Assembly (NCBI GenBank): GCA_902794895.1
Contig: CADBIY010000002.1
Location: forward strand, 13,660-77,659
DNA: 64,000 nt
Origin: Candidatus Avelusimicrobium vaccinum
GTDB lineage: Bacteria > Elusimicrobiota > Elusimicrobia > Elusimicrobiales > Elusimicrobiaceae
Direction: 5' to 3'
Program-made: the position numbers and the translations under genes
Notes under the pieces: generated by a model
Seen by the model: the letters and a program-made list of their open reading frames with translations, nothing else
Databases searched by the model: none
Told to the model about the DNA's origin: nothing
In this document: positions 43,764 through 52,676 of the stretch, one piece after another
Numbering within the stretch: the stretch's first letter is position 1
How the letters are laid out: each line of letters begins with the position of its first letter

Positions 43764-44273
43764 CTAAATAGGGTTTCCTGCTCCTTTGAACATTTTGCAA
43801 TAATTAGAAACGCCTTCACAATACAACTTGCCATCATCATAGTACTTTAACTGATACATAAAGACATCGTCCCCTGAAAAATCACCCGACGTGTCAGAAC
43901 ATCGACGAGCCACCGGCTCAAGAGGGGAACTATTTCCATTTCCCCAATCTACCCCATTATTCGCGTAACACCAATACTTATCACAACAATACTCTGTATA
44001 ATCCTGAAATTCGCACTTCATTCCGGCGGGCATTTCAATACCGATTTCTTCATTGGAAAGATTGTTGCAACTTCCCGTACCTCTTTCCATCTCACAAAGT
44101 TCACCTTGCTGGCGCATGTAACGAAGTAACTGCACCGCTTCGGCTGCGCGTGATTTTTCTACCGCTTTTTGATACTGAGGCAAAGCGACACTTGCCAAAA
44201 TACCAATAATTAAAACAACAACTAATAATTCTATTAGTGTAAAGCCTAATCGGCTTATATTTTGTTTTTTCAT
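43764..44273 (-). CDS. type IV pilin / pseudopilin
   Basis: The start at 44273 (MKKQNISRLG) has AAGGAG upstream. Residues 1-46 equal those of the 13370 pilin (leader ending RLG before FTLIELLVVVLIIGILASVA), with only a few base differences over about 150 bp including the ribosome site. The head is different, with at least eight Cys (CEMERGTGSC, CEFQDYTEYCCDKYWC, YCKMF). It lies downstream of pilT but has its own promoter (44312-44340), so it may make a different subunit for the same pilus. Confidence 0.9.
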   Translation of the reverse strand: MKKQNISRLGFTLIELLVVVLIIGILASVALPQYQKAVEKSRAAEAVQLLRYMRQQGELCEMERGTGSCNNLSNEEIGIEMPAGMKCEFQDYTEYCCDKYWCYANNGVDWGNGNSSPLEPVARRCSDTSGDFSGDDVFMYQLKYYDDGKLYCEGVSNYCKMFKGAGNPI

Positions 44274-44311
44274 AAACACTCCTTGTGTTTTTTAAGTTTA
44301 GCAACATAAGC

Positions 44312-44340
44312 AGTGTATCAAAAAAAAAAAAATAAGTCAA
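44312..44340 (-). promoter_or_regulatory. promoter of the 43764 pilin
   Basis: On the minus strand TTGACT (44340-44335) and TACACT (44317-44312) are 17 bp apart. The spacer is an almost pure run of T on the coding strand (A12 on the other), which may make the promoter slip-prone or bent. Confidence 0.7.
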
Positions 44341-44351
44341 TGCTTTTTAAA

Positions 44352-44381
44352 GAAAAAGTCCCGGAGAAAATAACCGGGACT
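44352..44381 (-). terminator. terminator of the gltX-GYF-pilT unit
   Basis: On the minus strand AGTCCCGG pairs with CCGGGACT, followed by TTTTCTTT. It lies 28 bp past the pilT stop. Confidence 0.8.
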
Positions 44382-44408
44382 CTGTCAAGTTATACAATAT
44401 GCAATTTG

Positions 44409-45518
44409 TTATTTAAAATTGCTTGTTCCTAATTTTTGTTGCAGATACGTCTTAAGTCCGGAAGGATCTGCCGAGTGAGAAAGTGCTTGCTGATAGGTAA
44501 TCCGTTTTTGGATATACAAATCTCCTAATGCTTGGTTCATGGTAATCATCCCAATACCGGCATTGGTTTGCATGGTAGAAAGGATCTGTTCGGCTTTTCC
44601 GTCGCGGATTAAACTACGCACCGCCGAGTTGGCCAATAATACTTCCGCAGCCATAGCACGTCCGCCCGTAACGGTGGGAATTAACTGTTGGGAAATAATC
44701 GCTTCCAACACAAACGAAAGTTGTGTGCGGATTTGCGGTTGTTGGTTGGCCGGGAACACGTCAATAATACGGTTAATAGATTGTACGGCGTCATTTGTGT
44801 GCAAGGTAGCAAACACTAAGTGACCGGTTTCGGCCAGGGTTAAACAGGCTTCCATGGTTTCAATATCGCGCAACTCACCCACCAGAATAATATCCGGGTC
44901 TTCGCGTAAAAAGTGTTTTAACGCAGCCGCGAAAGAATGTGTATCATTCCCGACTTCACGCTGGTTAACAATACTGCGTTTATGAGGGTGTACGAATTCG
45001 ATAGGATCTTCTACCGTCATGATATGGTTACTTTCATTCATATTCAGGTAGTTAATCATACTGGCCAAAGAGGTAGATTTACCGGACCCGGTAGCCCCAG
45101 TAACCAGTACCAGCCCTTTGTTTAATTTCATAATATTATAAACAACCGGGGGCAAATTCAGTTCTTCAAACGATTTAAAATCATTGGGAATGGAACGTAA
45201 AGCACAAGCCACGCATCCTTTTTGTTTATACACGTTTACACGCAAACGCCCCAATTCGCGCAAACCGATAGAGCAGTCCAGTTCCAGTTCATCTTCAAAG
45301 CGTTGGCGTTGTTCGTCGTTTAAAATAGAATAGATTAAGGTTTGGGCGCTTTCTTTGGTAAGGACTTCAAAAGGCGTTTGATACAAACGTCCCTGAATAC
45401 GCAACACCGGGGGTACTCCTACCGTTAAGTGGATATCGGACGCATTTTTTGCTTTCATGAGTTTAAACAAATCGTCCATCGTTGCTTTCACTGCTTTTTG
45501 ATCAGTTTGTTCTGCCAT
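44409..45518 (-). CDS. pilT: type IV pilus retraction ATPase PilT
   Basis: Hexameric motor that depolymerises the pilus for twitching motility or DNA uptake. Walker A is GATGSGKSTSL, followed by the Asp box (VEDPIEF), Walker B ILVGELRD and the His box (TLHTNDA). The retraction-specific AIISQQLIP and the C-terminal AQ-type GMITM region are present. 369 residues. It is the third gene of a unit with gltX, and no other pilus assembly gene is adjacent. Confidence 0.96.
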   Translation of the reverse strand: MAEQTDQKAVKATMDDLFKLMKAKNASDIHLTVGVPPVLRIQGRLYQTPFEVLTKESAQTLIYSILNDEQRQRFEDELELDCSIGLRELGRLRVNVYKQKGCVACALRSIPNDFKSFEELNLPPVVYNIMKLNKGLVLVTGATGSGKSTSLASMINYLNMNESNHIMTVEDPIEFVHPHKRSIVNQREVGNDTHSFAAALKHFLREDPDIILVGELRDIETMEACLTLAETGHLVFATLHTNDAVQSINRIIDVFPANQQPQIRTQLSFVLEAIISQQLIPTVTGGRAMAAEVLLANSAVRSLIRDGKAEQILSTMQTNAGIGMITMNQALGDLYIQKRITYQQALSHSADPSGLKTYLQQKLGTSNFK

Positions 45519-45550
45519 AAAAAACCCTCTCTTAACCGATTTTTTCGGTA

Positions 45551-46828
45551 TTAAATTTTTCCTACCAAATCGAGCGTAATATTATTTAATGCTCCCGTTA
45601 ACTTCTTTTTAGAAACATCTGCTTGGAACACATAAACAATCGGTTCCGTCCGTGTTTTTGTCAGTCTGTATTTTACAATATATACACTTTTATGCAAAGG
45701 CTCTGCGGACCATTCTCCTGAATAGCCGGAACTTAGTTGGGATTTATAAATCCGGTCAAAATAAGACGAAATTGTTCCCTTATTGGCGGCTAAAGTATGA
45801 TTTTTGACAATATCAATTGCCTGGTCACTTAAGGAGGGCTCCCGCGGTTTTACGTCAACAGACGGCGTTTTGATTTCCGGTACAGGCATATGCATTGGCA
45901 CTTCCGTTACCGAAGGCTCTTTCTGCGTTGCAACCGGAGTGGAAATTGTTGAAACAGGCATATGATCCGCAGGCGAAGGATTCGGTACTGATGAACGCAA
46001 ATAAAAATGAATACCCCAAGCAATCATACCGGGTAATAGTAAAAGCAACAGTATCCATAACATTATTTTGGCTTTTTCACGGTTTGGGCGCGTTGCTTCT
46101 TTCTTTAAAAAAGCATCAATTTCCGGGGTAGATTCCAAATTCGGTTTTAACACTTCACGCACACTGATCTCTTCCGGTCCTTCGGCATCTTCCGGATAAG
46201 AATTAGTCTGGGTAGAGGGGTCTTCAATATCCGCAAAAATAGTTTGTGGATCTTCTTCCGGACTATCCGTATTTTCCGTTTGTCCAGAAAACTGATCTAC
46301 GATAGGTAAAGAGCTCTTTGTATTAGGAAGAGGTTCATCCGCCATAGGAAGCGTACACGTGGTTTGAGTTGTGGAAGATAGGTGTTGCACATCCGCTTGC
46401 GGTTTTTCAGCAAGAGGTTCTTCCGAGTCTTGTTTTTCTTGTGGAAGTGAAACTATATCCTCGGTTTCTTCTGTTAGCTTAATAGGGTCCGTCAATAAAA
46501 TTGGCTTTGGAGATTTGGCAAATTCATCTGAAGAACTGTCTATATCCACCGCAGGTTGACTTGCTGCAAAATTCGGCACAGGTATTTCTTGTACTGGCTC
46601 TGTATGAGGAGGCGTAATTACCTGAACAAAAGCAGAGCCATTTTTTTCATCAAATTGGAATTCCGGAAAGGAAGAAGCCATTTTCCATGATTGTTGGTTT
46701 TCACTTTCTGTTTCCGGGGCCAGCATACTGGTCGCGGAAAAGTCCGTCCGCGCCGCTAACTCTTGCGGCGAGAACGGACCGATTACATCATTTCCGTCAA
46801 AAAACCAGTATTTCACTTCGTTCCCCAT
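45551..46828 (-). CDS. GYF-like domain membrane protein, unknown function
   Basis: Residues about 5-50 (KYWFFDGNDVIGPFSPQEL) match the bacterial GYF_2 domain, which may bind peptide. Residues 60-250 are Pro/Glu/Thr-rich and disordered. A transmembrane helix (about 256-275, IMLWILLLLLLPG) follows and then a possible extracytoplasmic domain of about 110 residues at the C terminus. It lies between gltX and pilT with small gaps. A link to the pilus motor is conjecture based on this location. Confidence 0.7.
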   Translation of the reverse strand: MGNEVKYWFFDGNDVIGPFSPQELAARTDFSATSMLAPETESENQQSWKMASSFPEFQFDEKNGSAFVQVITPPHTEPVQEIPVPNFAASQPAVDIDSSSDEFAKSPKPILLTDPIKLTEETEDIVSLPQEKQDSEEPLAEKPQADVQHLSSTTQTTCTLPMADEPLPNTKSSLPIVDQFSGQTENTDSPEEDPQTIFADIEDPSTQTNSYPEDAEGPEEISVREVLKPNLESTPEIDAFLKKEATRPNREKAKIMLWILLLLLLPGMIAWGIHFYLRSSVPNPSPADHMPVSTISTPVATQKEPSVTEVPMHMPVPEIKTPSVDVKPREPSLSDQAIDIVKNHTLAANKGTISSYFDRIYKSQLSSGYSGEWSAEPLHKSVYIVKYRLTKTRTEPIVYVFQADVSKKKLTGALNNITLDLVGKI

Positions 46829-46838
46829 TGGGTACGGA

Positions 46839-48302
46839 CTATTTGCAATACGAAAGGGCTGCTTTTAAACGAGCCAGCACCGTTTCTTTTCCCATCAATT
46901 CCAGCATTTTAAACAACGTCGGTCCATGCGTACGGCCTGAAACAGCCACCCGAACCGGATGAAAAATTTGCCCGGCTTTAAGCCCATTTTCTTTGGCGGT
47001 TGTACGGGCCGTTGTTTCTAAATCGGTTTCGTGCCAATCCGTCAATTTTCCATAAGCATTGATCATTAACTCTAATGCTTGTTTTGCTTCCGGTTTTCCA
47101 AATACTTTTTCAATAGCCTCTGCTTCAAAAACCGGCTCTTCAAAGAAGAAGCGGATTAAGTCCGGAATTTCCGTTAACAGTTTATATTTTTCTTGTTCCA
47201 GCGAAATAATATGTTCTAACTGTGTACGGCTTACTTTAGAAACATCAATTCCGGCTTTCTCAATAAACGGCATAGCCAAATCAGTTAGACGGCTAATAGA
47301 AGTAGCCCGGATATATTCTCCGTTCATCCAATTTAATTTTTCCGGATCCATCACCGCCGGGCTGGGCTGACAACCGGAGATGTCAAATTTTTCTTCTAAT
47401 TCCCCGGGGGCAAACAATTGTTGCGAATCACTCGTGGCCCAACCTAACAGAGCCAAATAGTTTTTAAGTGCTTCCGGCAAATACCCCATATTACGAAATT
47501 CTACAACGTTGGTAGCACCATGACGTTTAGAAAGTTTTTTCCCGTCCGGGCCATGGATCATGGACAAGTGGGCAAAAATCGGTTCCTTCCAACCCAGCGC
47601 GCGGTAAATTTGAATTTGAGCCGGGGTATTGGAAATATGGTCATCGCCGCGGATGACGTGTGTCATGCGCATTAAGTGATCATCAACCACAACGGCAAAG
47701 TTATACGTCGGATACCCGCTTGTTTTTTGAATGACTAAATCATATAAATCTTTACTGGCGAATTTAACATGACCACGGATAAGATCGTCCCATTCCACAT
47801 CGCCTTCCGTCGGCATCCGGAAGCGGATTACGTATTTGCGGCCTTGCGCTTCCAATTCTTTTTGCTGCTCCTCGGTCAAATGCGCGCATTTGCCCGAATA
47901 TTTCGGCGGGCGGTGTTCGGCCAGACATTTTTGGCGGTTTTCTTCCAATTCTTCTTCCGTACAATAGCACTTATAGGCTTTACCTTGGGCAATTAATTGG
48001 TCAATGTATTTTTTGTAAATACCTTGGTCGGCGCGGATGGCCTGGTAGTACGGTGCATCCGGCCCTTTGTCAGTTCCATCCGGCATAGGGCCTTCATCCC
48101 ATAAAAGATTCATCCATTGCATCCCTTCAAAAATAGCATCCGTGGAAGCTTGGGTAGAACGTTCTTCATCCGTATCTTCAATACGGAGCAAAAAGGTTCC
48201 TTTATTTTTTTTAGCAAATAAATAGTTAAACAAGGCCGTGCGCACACCGCCGATATGTAAAAAACCGGTCGGGGAAGGCGCAAAACGAACACGTACAGTC
48301 AT
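46839..48302 (-). CDS. gltX: glutamyl-tRNA synthetase
   Basis: Class I enzyme charging tRNA-Glu. PSPTGFLHIGG holds the HIGH motif and KLSKRHGA the KMSKS motif. The CYCTEEELEENRQKC region around residue 110-130 has cysteines that may form a zinc site. 487 residues. An AGAGG ribosome site precedes the start. First gene of the unit that ends with pilT. Confidence 0.97.
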   Translation of the reverse strand: MTVRVRFAPSPTGFLHIGGVRTALFNYLFAKKNKGTFLLRIEDTDEERSTQASTDAIFEGMQWMNLLWDEGPMPDGTDKGPDAPYYQAIRADQGIYKKYIDQLIAQGKAYKCYCTEEELEENRQKCLAEHRPPKYSGKCAHLTEEQQKELEAQGRKYVIRFRMPTEGDVEWDDLIRGHVKFASKDLYDLVIQKTSGYPTYNFAVVVDDHLMRMTHVIRGDDHISNTPAQIQIYRALGWKEPIFAHLSMIHGPDGKKLSKRHGATNVVEFRNMGYLPEALKNYLALLGWATSDSQQLFAPGELEEKFDISGCQPSPAVMDPEKLNWMNGEYIRATSISRLTDLAMPFIEKAGIDVSKVSRTQLEHIISLEQEKYKLLTEIPDLIRFFFEEPVFEAEAIEKVFGKPEAKQALELMINAYGKLTDWHETDLETTARTTAKENGLKAGQIFHPVRVAVSGRTHGPTLFKMLELMGKETVLARLKAALSYCK

Positions 48303-48421
48303 ACTTTTTGATACCTCTGTTACTGAATATTAAAATTACCTATCTAGTTATATTATACTTATTTATAGTGTAAAATATAAGAAGCCCTCTTTGGGAGTTC
48401 ATTTGTTTGCATGAGGTATTT

Positions 48422-49498
48422 ATGGGACTTTTCTTCTTGTTTTCAACTTTAGTAATTTGGGGAATGGCAATTACCGTTTTCACATGGTTAACGGTGGCTT
48501 TTCCCACCCTATTAAATAAACTTACCCTGTTCTTAGGCCCTATTTTAATTACGGCATGTATTGTTGGAGGCATTTCCTACACACGGACCCACTATCACTG
48601 GGGAACGGATTTCCTTTATTATGCAGCGTATATTTTATTTGGTTTTTTATTCCTGGCATTTTGCACGACCGCCTTTTTTGCGGTGCTGTATTGGATCCTT
48701 AAATTCTTCCATGGTTTTGGACGTTCTTATATTGGGCCTATTAGTATTGTAACCACCCTCACTATTTGGGTGATGGCCCTTTGGGGTGGATTTTCCGCTC
48801 CGGCGATTAAACGTATTGCCGTGCAGTCCCCTGATCTACCCAAAATGAAACTGGCACTACTATCCGATTCTCATTTAGGACGAGGAGTTTCTTTAGCACG
48901 TTTTGATAAAGCCCTCAAGCGGTTAGAAGCCGAGAAACCGGATGCATTATTGGTGTTAGGGGATGTGTTCGAATATGGCGAAAATAGTGATGCCTATGCG
49001 GCCCGGTTAGCCGCTTTTAAAACACCGCAAGGCTCTTATGGGGTTTTGGGAAATCACGAATATTATGTAGGTTACGGAGACAGCAAAGAGTTTTTCCAAA
49101 AATCCAATATAGTCTTATTGGAAAACGCACTTACCCAACTGTCAAACGGAGTACAAGTAGCCGGGCTCAAAGATATTAAAACAGCCGGTGTAACCGCGCA
49201 AGAAACAGTCCAACTCATCCGGCAAGCCGATCCTCAAAAACCACTGATTTTACTCAGCCATACCCCCTTATATGCGCAGGAGGCTGCCATCCATGGAACC
49301 GATTTAATGTTCAGCGGGCACACCCATAACGGACAGATTTGGCCGTTCAATTATCTAGTACGTTTACAATTTCCGCGCGTATACGGGTTATTTGACGTAA
49401 ATGGGATGAAATTTTATATTACATCCGGTATGTTTTACTGGGGTATTCCCTTGCGGTTTTTAGCCCCGGCAGAACTACCTATTATTGAGGTAAATTAA
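48422..49498 (+). CDS. membrane metallophosphoesterase (YkuE/YaeI-like)
   Basis: The start at 48422 (MGLFFLFSTL) has GAGG with 6-nt spacing. Four hydrophobic segments (about 1-125) precede a calcineurin-like phosphoesterase domain: LLSDSHLGRG, VLGDVFEYG, LGNHEYY, LLSHTPLYA and FSGHTHNGQ. These are the metal ligands of the family. 358 residues. Relatives such as YkuE and LpxG/H-like proteins act on membrane phosphoesters. The nagZ-like gene overlaps its stop by one base. Confidence 0.87.
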   Translation: MGLFFLFSTLVIWGMAITVFTWLTVAFPTLLNKLTLFLGPILITACIVGGISYTRTHYHWGTDFLYYAAYILFGFLFLAFCTTAFFAVLYWILKFFHGFGRSYIGPISIVTTLTIWVMALWGGFSAPAIKRIAVQSPDLPKMKLALLSDSHLGRGVSLARFDKALKRLEAEKPDALLVLGDVFEYGENSDAYAARLAAFKTPQGSYGVLGNHEYYVGYGDSKEFFQKSNIVLLENALTQLSNGVQVAGLKDIKTAGVTAQETVQLIRQADPQKPLILLSHTPLYAQEAAIHGTDLMFSGHTHNGQIWPFNYLVRLQFPRVYGLFDVNGMKFYITSGMFYWGIPLRFLAPAELPIIEVN

Positions 49499-51120
49499 TG
49501 CGCCGCTTGCTGCTTTTTCTAACCGCTTTATGTTTTCCGCTTATACTCACCGCAACAACGTTTGAGGAATTATCGTTTGAAGAAAAACTCGGGCAGACAC
49601 TGGTGGTGTTTGTAGATATTGATAGTGCCGAACAGGTCCGTCCGCTGATTGAAGAAGGTAAATTAGGCGGCGTACTCATTCAATGGGGCAATTACTCCTT
49701 AAAACAAACAGAACAACTGACCCAAAAACTTCAAAAATGGGCCGCCAAAAGCCCACACAAAATTCCACTTTTAATCTCTATCGATTATGAAGGCGGAACG
49801 GTGTATACGCCCATTACGCTGGGCTTTGACTATTTACCTACGAATATGATGATGTCCGCCTCCGGTGATGAAGCCGCCGCCGCTACGATTGCTTATTTGG
49901 CCGGATTAGAACTGCGCCGGGCCGGCGTGCATATTAATTTTTCCCCGGTATTAGATGTAAACAGTAATCCCAATAACCCCATTATCGGAGTACGGTCGTT
50001 TGGCTCGGATCCTAAAAATGTGACACGGATGGGGATGTCGCTTATTAATGGTTTCCAAGCCGCCGGAATTTTAAGCATTGTAAAGCACTTCCCCGGTCAT
50101 GGAGACACTTCTCAAGATTCCCACTTTGATGTTCCCGTTGTGAAAGCATCTTATAGAGAGTTGTCTAAAATTCACCTGGCTCCGTTTCAACAGGCTGTAG
50201 AAAACGGAGTAGACGGCATTATGACCGGACACGTGATGTACCCGGCCTTAGATAATAAAAATATTGCCACTTTTTCTAAACCGATTTTACAAGATTTACT
50301 GCGAAACAAAATGAAATTTAAAGGGCTTTTGGTAACGGACAGTTTGGATATGAAAAGTGCGACTTCTTACTGCACCATTCCCAACTGCGCAGTACGCGCT
50401 ATCGAAAGCGGCGAAGAAATGATTTTACTCGGCCGGTATATAAAACCCCGAAACGTGTTTAACCAAGTGGAGCAGGGAGTGCGGGAACACAAACTGGAAA
50501 AAAAGGTAGAGGCCGCGGCTAAAAAGATTTTTGAAATCAAGCAAAAAATGGGGCTTTTAGATGAACCAACTTCTTTGCCGGAACCTTCTGAAAAAGCCTT
50601 CCAGGCGCAACTGTCTAAAATGAGCGACAAAGCCGTTACGTTAGTACGGGACCAACAGAATCAAATTCCCTTTAAACTGCAAAATACCAACAAACAGCCC
50701 ACTGTTTGTGCGGTCTTTTTTGCCCCCTCCCGCTTTGCCGATCAACTGATGAGTTTTTCTAAACCGTTTTTAGAAAAAGGATGGAAAATACGCAGTTATA
50801 ATGCCGCTTTAACGCCCCGAAAAAAAGACAGCCAACGGGCCGCCGCTTGCGCCAAAGGAGCCGACCTACTCATTGTAACCAGTTTACAATGGGCCGATAA
50901 AACCAACATCAACCAAAAAAACGCGATTAACGGACTCATTAAGGAAAACAAAAATGTGGTATTTATTTCCACAATGAGTCCTTATGACATTCCCAATTAT
51001 CCGGAAGCACCCACTATTTTGGCTACCTATGGATTAAACCGCTATGTGTTACAAACGGCGGCCAATATTATTTTGGGGAATTTAAAACCGCAGGGCAAAC
51101 TTCCGGTAACATTAAAATAA
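49498..51120 (+). CDS. nagZ: glycoside hydrolase family 3, beta-N-acetylhexosaminidase (NagZ-like), secreted
   Basis: An N-terminal signal (MRRLLLFLTALCFPLILTA) implies export. The (beta/alpha)8 domain (about 20-360) carries the family loop KHFPGHGDTSQDSH with the catalytic His/Asp pair and LVTDSLDM with the nucleophile Asp. A C-terminal alpha/beta domain occupies about 385-540. NagZ-type enzymes cleave N-acetylglucosamine from muropeptides; classical NagZ is cytosolic and single-domain, so a periplasmic two-domain form as in Bacillus is the closer model. Confidence 0.87.
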   Translation: MRRLLLFLTALCFPLILTATTFEELSFEEKLGQTLVVFVDIDSAEQVRPLIEEGKLGGVLIQWGNYSLKQTEQLTQKLQKWAAKSPHKIPLLISIDYEGGTVYTPITLGFDYLPTNMMMSASGDEAAAATIAYLAGLELRRAGVHINFSPVLDVNSNPNNPIIGVRSFGSDPKNVTRMGMSLINGFQAAGILSIVKHFPGHGDTSQDSHFDVPVVKASYRELSKIHLAPFQQAVENGVDGIMTGHVMYPALDNKNIATFSKPILQDLLRNKMKFKGLLVTDSLDMKSATSYCTIPNCAVRAIESGEEMILLGRYIKPRNVFNQVEQGVREHKLEKKVEAAAKKIFEIKQKMGLLDEPTSLPEPSEKAFQAQLSKMSDKAVTLVRDQQNQIPFKLQNTNKQPTVCAVFFAPSRFADQLMSFSKPFLEKGWKIRSYNAALTPRKKDSQRAAACAKGADLLIVTSLQWADKTNINQKNAINGLIKENKNVVFISTMSPYDIPNYPEAPTILATYGLNRYVLQTAANIILGNLKPQGKLPVTLK

Positions 51121-51771
51121 TTATTTTTTAGATTCGCGCCGCGCGGCAATAAACTCGTACACCGCCGGCAAAACGGATAAGATAATAATGGCTACAACCA
51201 CATAATGGAAGTGGTTTTGCACCATAGGCAAATCGGCAAAGAAGTAACCGCCTAATGTAAATAAGCACACCCACAACAAAGCACCGATTATATTGTACGA
51301 AGCAAAGTGAAAATACGTCATTTTCCCAATCCCTGCCACAAATGGGGCAAACGTGCGGATAATGGGAATAAACCGCGCTAAAATGATTGTTTTACCGCCG
51401 TATTTTTCGTAAAAGGCATGTGCTTTTAAAAGGTGATTTTTGTTCAAAAAAATACTGTCTTCCTTCGTAAACACTTTCGGCCCCAACCATTTGCCGATTT
51501 CGTAATTACAAAAATCGCCCAAAACAGCCGCCACCAGCACCACCGGAATAAGCACCCATAGGGAAATAGAACTTCCCGGCGCGGCCGCTAACGCCCCGCA
51601 CGCGAATAGAAGTGAATCCCCGGGTAAAAAAGGGGTAACCACTAATCCCGTTTCACAAAAAATAACGACAAAAATAACCACATAAAGCCATATCCCCATC
51701 CACGACGCCCAGGCGTTTAGATGGACGTCCAAATGTAAAAAAATATCTATGGCTTGCGAAAGAATTTCCAT
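51121..51771 (-). CDS. DedA family membrane protein
   Basis: The start at 51771 (MEILSQAIDIF) follows a TATAAT by 6 nt. The remaining 216 residues have the DedA/VTT features FCETGLVVTPFLPGDSLLF and GGKTIILARFIPIIRTFAPFVAG, with about five hydrophobic segments. Such proteins scramble phospholipids or undecaprenyl phosphate. It is convergent with the nagZ-like gene, whose stop touches its stop. Confidence 0.92.
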   Translation of the reverse strand: MEILSQAIDIFLHLDVHLNAWASWMGIWLYVVIFVVIFCETGLVVTPFLPGDSLLFACGALAAAPGSSISLWVLIPVVLVAAVLGDFCNYEIGKWLGPKVFTKEDSIFLNKNHLLKAHAFYEKYGGKTIILARFIPIIRTFAPFVAGIGKMTYFHFASYNIIGALLWVCLFTLGGYFFADLPMVQNHFHYVVVAIIILSVLPAVYEFIAARRESKK

Positions 51772-51777
51772 ACGTAT

Positions 51778-51783
51778 ATTATA
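51778..51783 (-). promoter_or_regulatory. -10 box of dedA, leaderless, in a bidirectional promoter region
   Basis: TATAAT on the minus strand is 6 nt from the ATG at 51771. It lies in an inverted repeat with the plus-strand TATAAT at 51808-51813 (TTATACAAAA/TTTTGTATAA), so back-to-back promoters serve dedA and leader RNA B. Confidence 0.6.
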
Positions 51784-51835
51784 CAAAACCAGCAAGCGGC
51801 AATTTTGTATAATAAAAACGTATTAAAATTTTTTG

Positions 51836-52042
51836 CTGTTTTTGGATAAAAGAAGTATGTACTCCCGCAAGGGAGATTGACAAGAGACCAAGAACAGTCG
51901 TTTTAGGCACAATTTGGCGGCCACCAAATTGCGCCGAATGTTTGCTTTTTAACCAAAAAGCAAACTACGGCTGTTGTGTTGGGTACACTCTTGTCAGCTC
52001 AATATAGCGGCCGTTTTTACTGCCGCTATGAGCCAACCCAAC
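51836..52042 (+). ncRNA. structured 5' leader RNA B of pilin gene (candidate riboswitch/attenuator)
   Basis: Helices: P1 51836-51845 with 51888-51897; GNRA-looped hairpin CTCCC-GCAA-GGGAG (51862-51875); P3 51906-51917 with 51924-51935; P4 51940-51950 with 51955-51965 (11 bp). A long-range helix joins 51878-51886 to 51988-51996 (9 bp, perfect). ACGGCTG (51967-51973) can pair with CGGCCGT (52008-52014), which runs into TTTTT (52014-52018). A competing hairpin uses 51997-52011 with 52022-52033. GTTGGGT (51978-51984) can pair with ACCCAAC (52036-52042) just before the ribosome site. It is homologous to leader A at 28351-28596. Confidence 0.75.
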
Positions 52043-52058
52043 AAAAGGAAAAAAAATT

Positions 52059-52565
52059 ATGACAAGAGAAAAAACCTTCACAAACGGTTTTACGCTTGTA
52101 GAACTACTCGTCGTTGTACTCATCATCGGCATATTAGCAGCGGTTGCGTTGCCACAATATCAAAAAGCGGTAGATAAAGCTCGCGCGTCCGAAGCGGTAC
52201 AACTTATCAGCACATTAGAAAAAGCAACAGAATTGTGGATATTGGAAAATGGCGTAAGGGATGCAACATTCTTGGGCACTGATAGCACAGATAAATTAGA
52301 TATAAATCTTCCTTGTCAATACACAGAAGGTGGTGTTGATTGTTATGTAAATGAGAATGTGTTTAGAACAGAGATCAATTCATCATCTCCATCTTATGTA
52401 TATGCTTACCTACGTCCAAAAACTTACGATTGGGTAACCATTGTAGCCGAGCGCGATACAAACGGCACATGGACGCATTGGTGCGGGTACAACGCGGATG
52501 AAAAACGCACAGAAGATATCTGCAAAAGTTTACAAGGTTACGAAGCCAGAGACGTGGACCTCTAA
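52059..52565 (+). CDS. type IV pilin / pseudopilin
   Basis: The ATG at 52059 follows an AAAGGAA site. The leader of 10 residues (MTREKTFTNG) precedes FTLVELLVVVLIIGILAAVA with Glu+5. The ALPQYQKAVDKARASEAVQL stretch is close to the 13370 and 43764 pilins. The head has four Cys (LPCQYTEGGVDCY, HWCGYN, EDICKS). 168 residues. It is the sole gene behind leader RNA B. Confidence 0.9.
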   Translation: MTREKTFTNGFTLVELLVVVLIIGILAAVALPQYQKAVDKARASEAVQLISTLEKATELWILENGVRDATFLGTDSTDKLDINLPCQYTEGGVDCYVNENVFRTEINSSSPSYVYAYLRPKTYDWVTIVAERDTNGTWTHWCGYNADEKRTEDICKSLQGYEARDVDL

Positions 52566-52645
52566 CTTACCGCATGAGCGTAAGCAAAATGCCGCTATAA
52601 AAAACTGTCTCTAGGGAAACAACGAGATACTGAGAGTCAATTTAC

Positions 52646-52674
52646 AGACCCCGGATAAAAACCTTCCGGGGTCT
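52646..52674 (+). terminator. hairpin downstream of the 52059 pilin
   Basis: AGACCCCGG pairs with CCGGGGTCT across 11 nt. No strong T run follows, so efficiency is uncertain. It is placed 80 bp past the pilin stop and directly before the repeat copy 3. Confidence 0.5.
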
Positions 52675-52676
52675 AT

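Noticed and set aside
51974-52177. A 67-codon frame inside leader RNA B as a leader peptide
   Set aside because: It starts with TTG, has no ribosome site, overlaps the pilin in another frame and has no counterpart in leader A.
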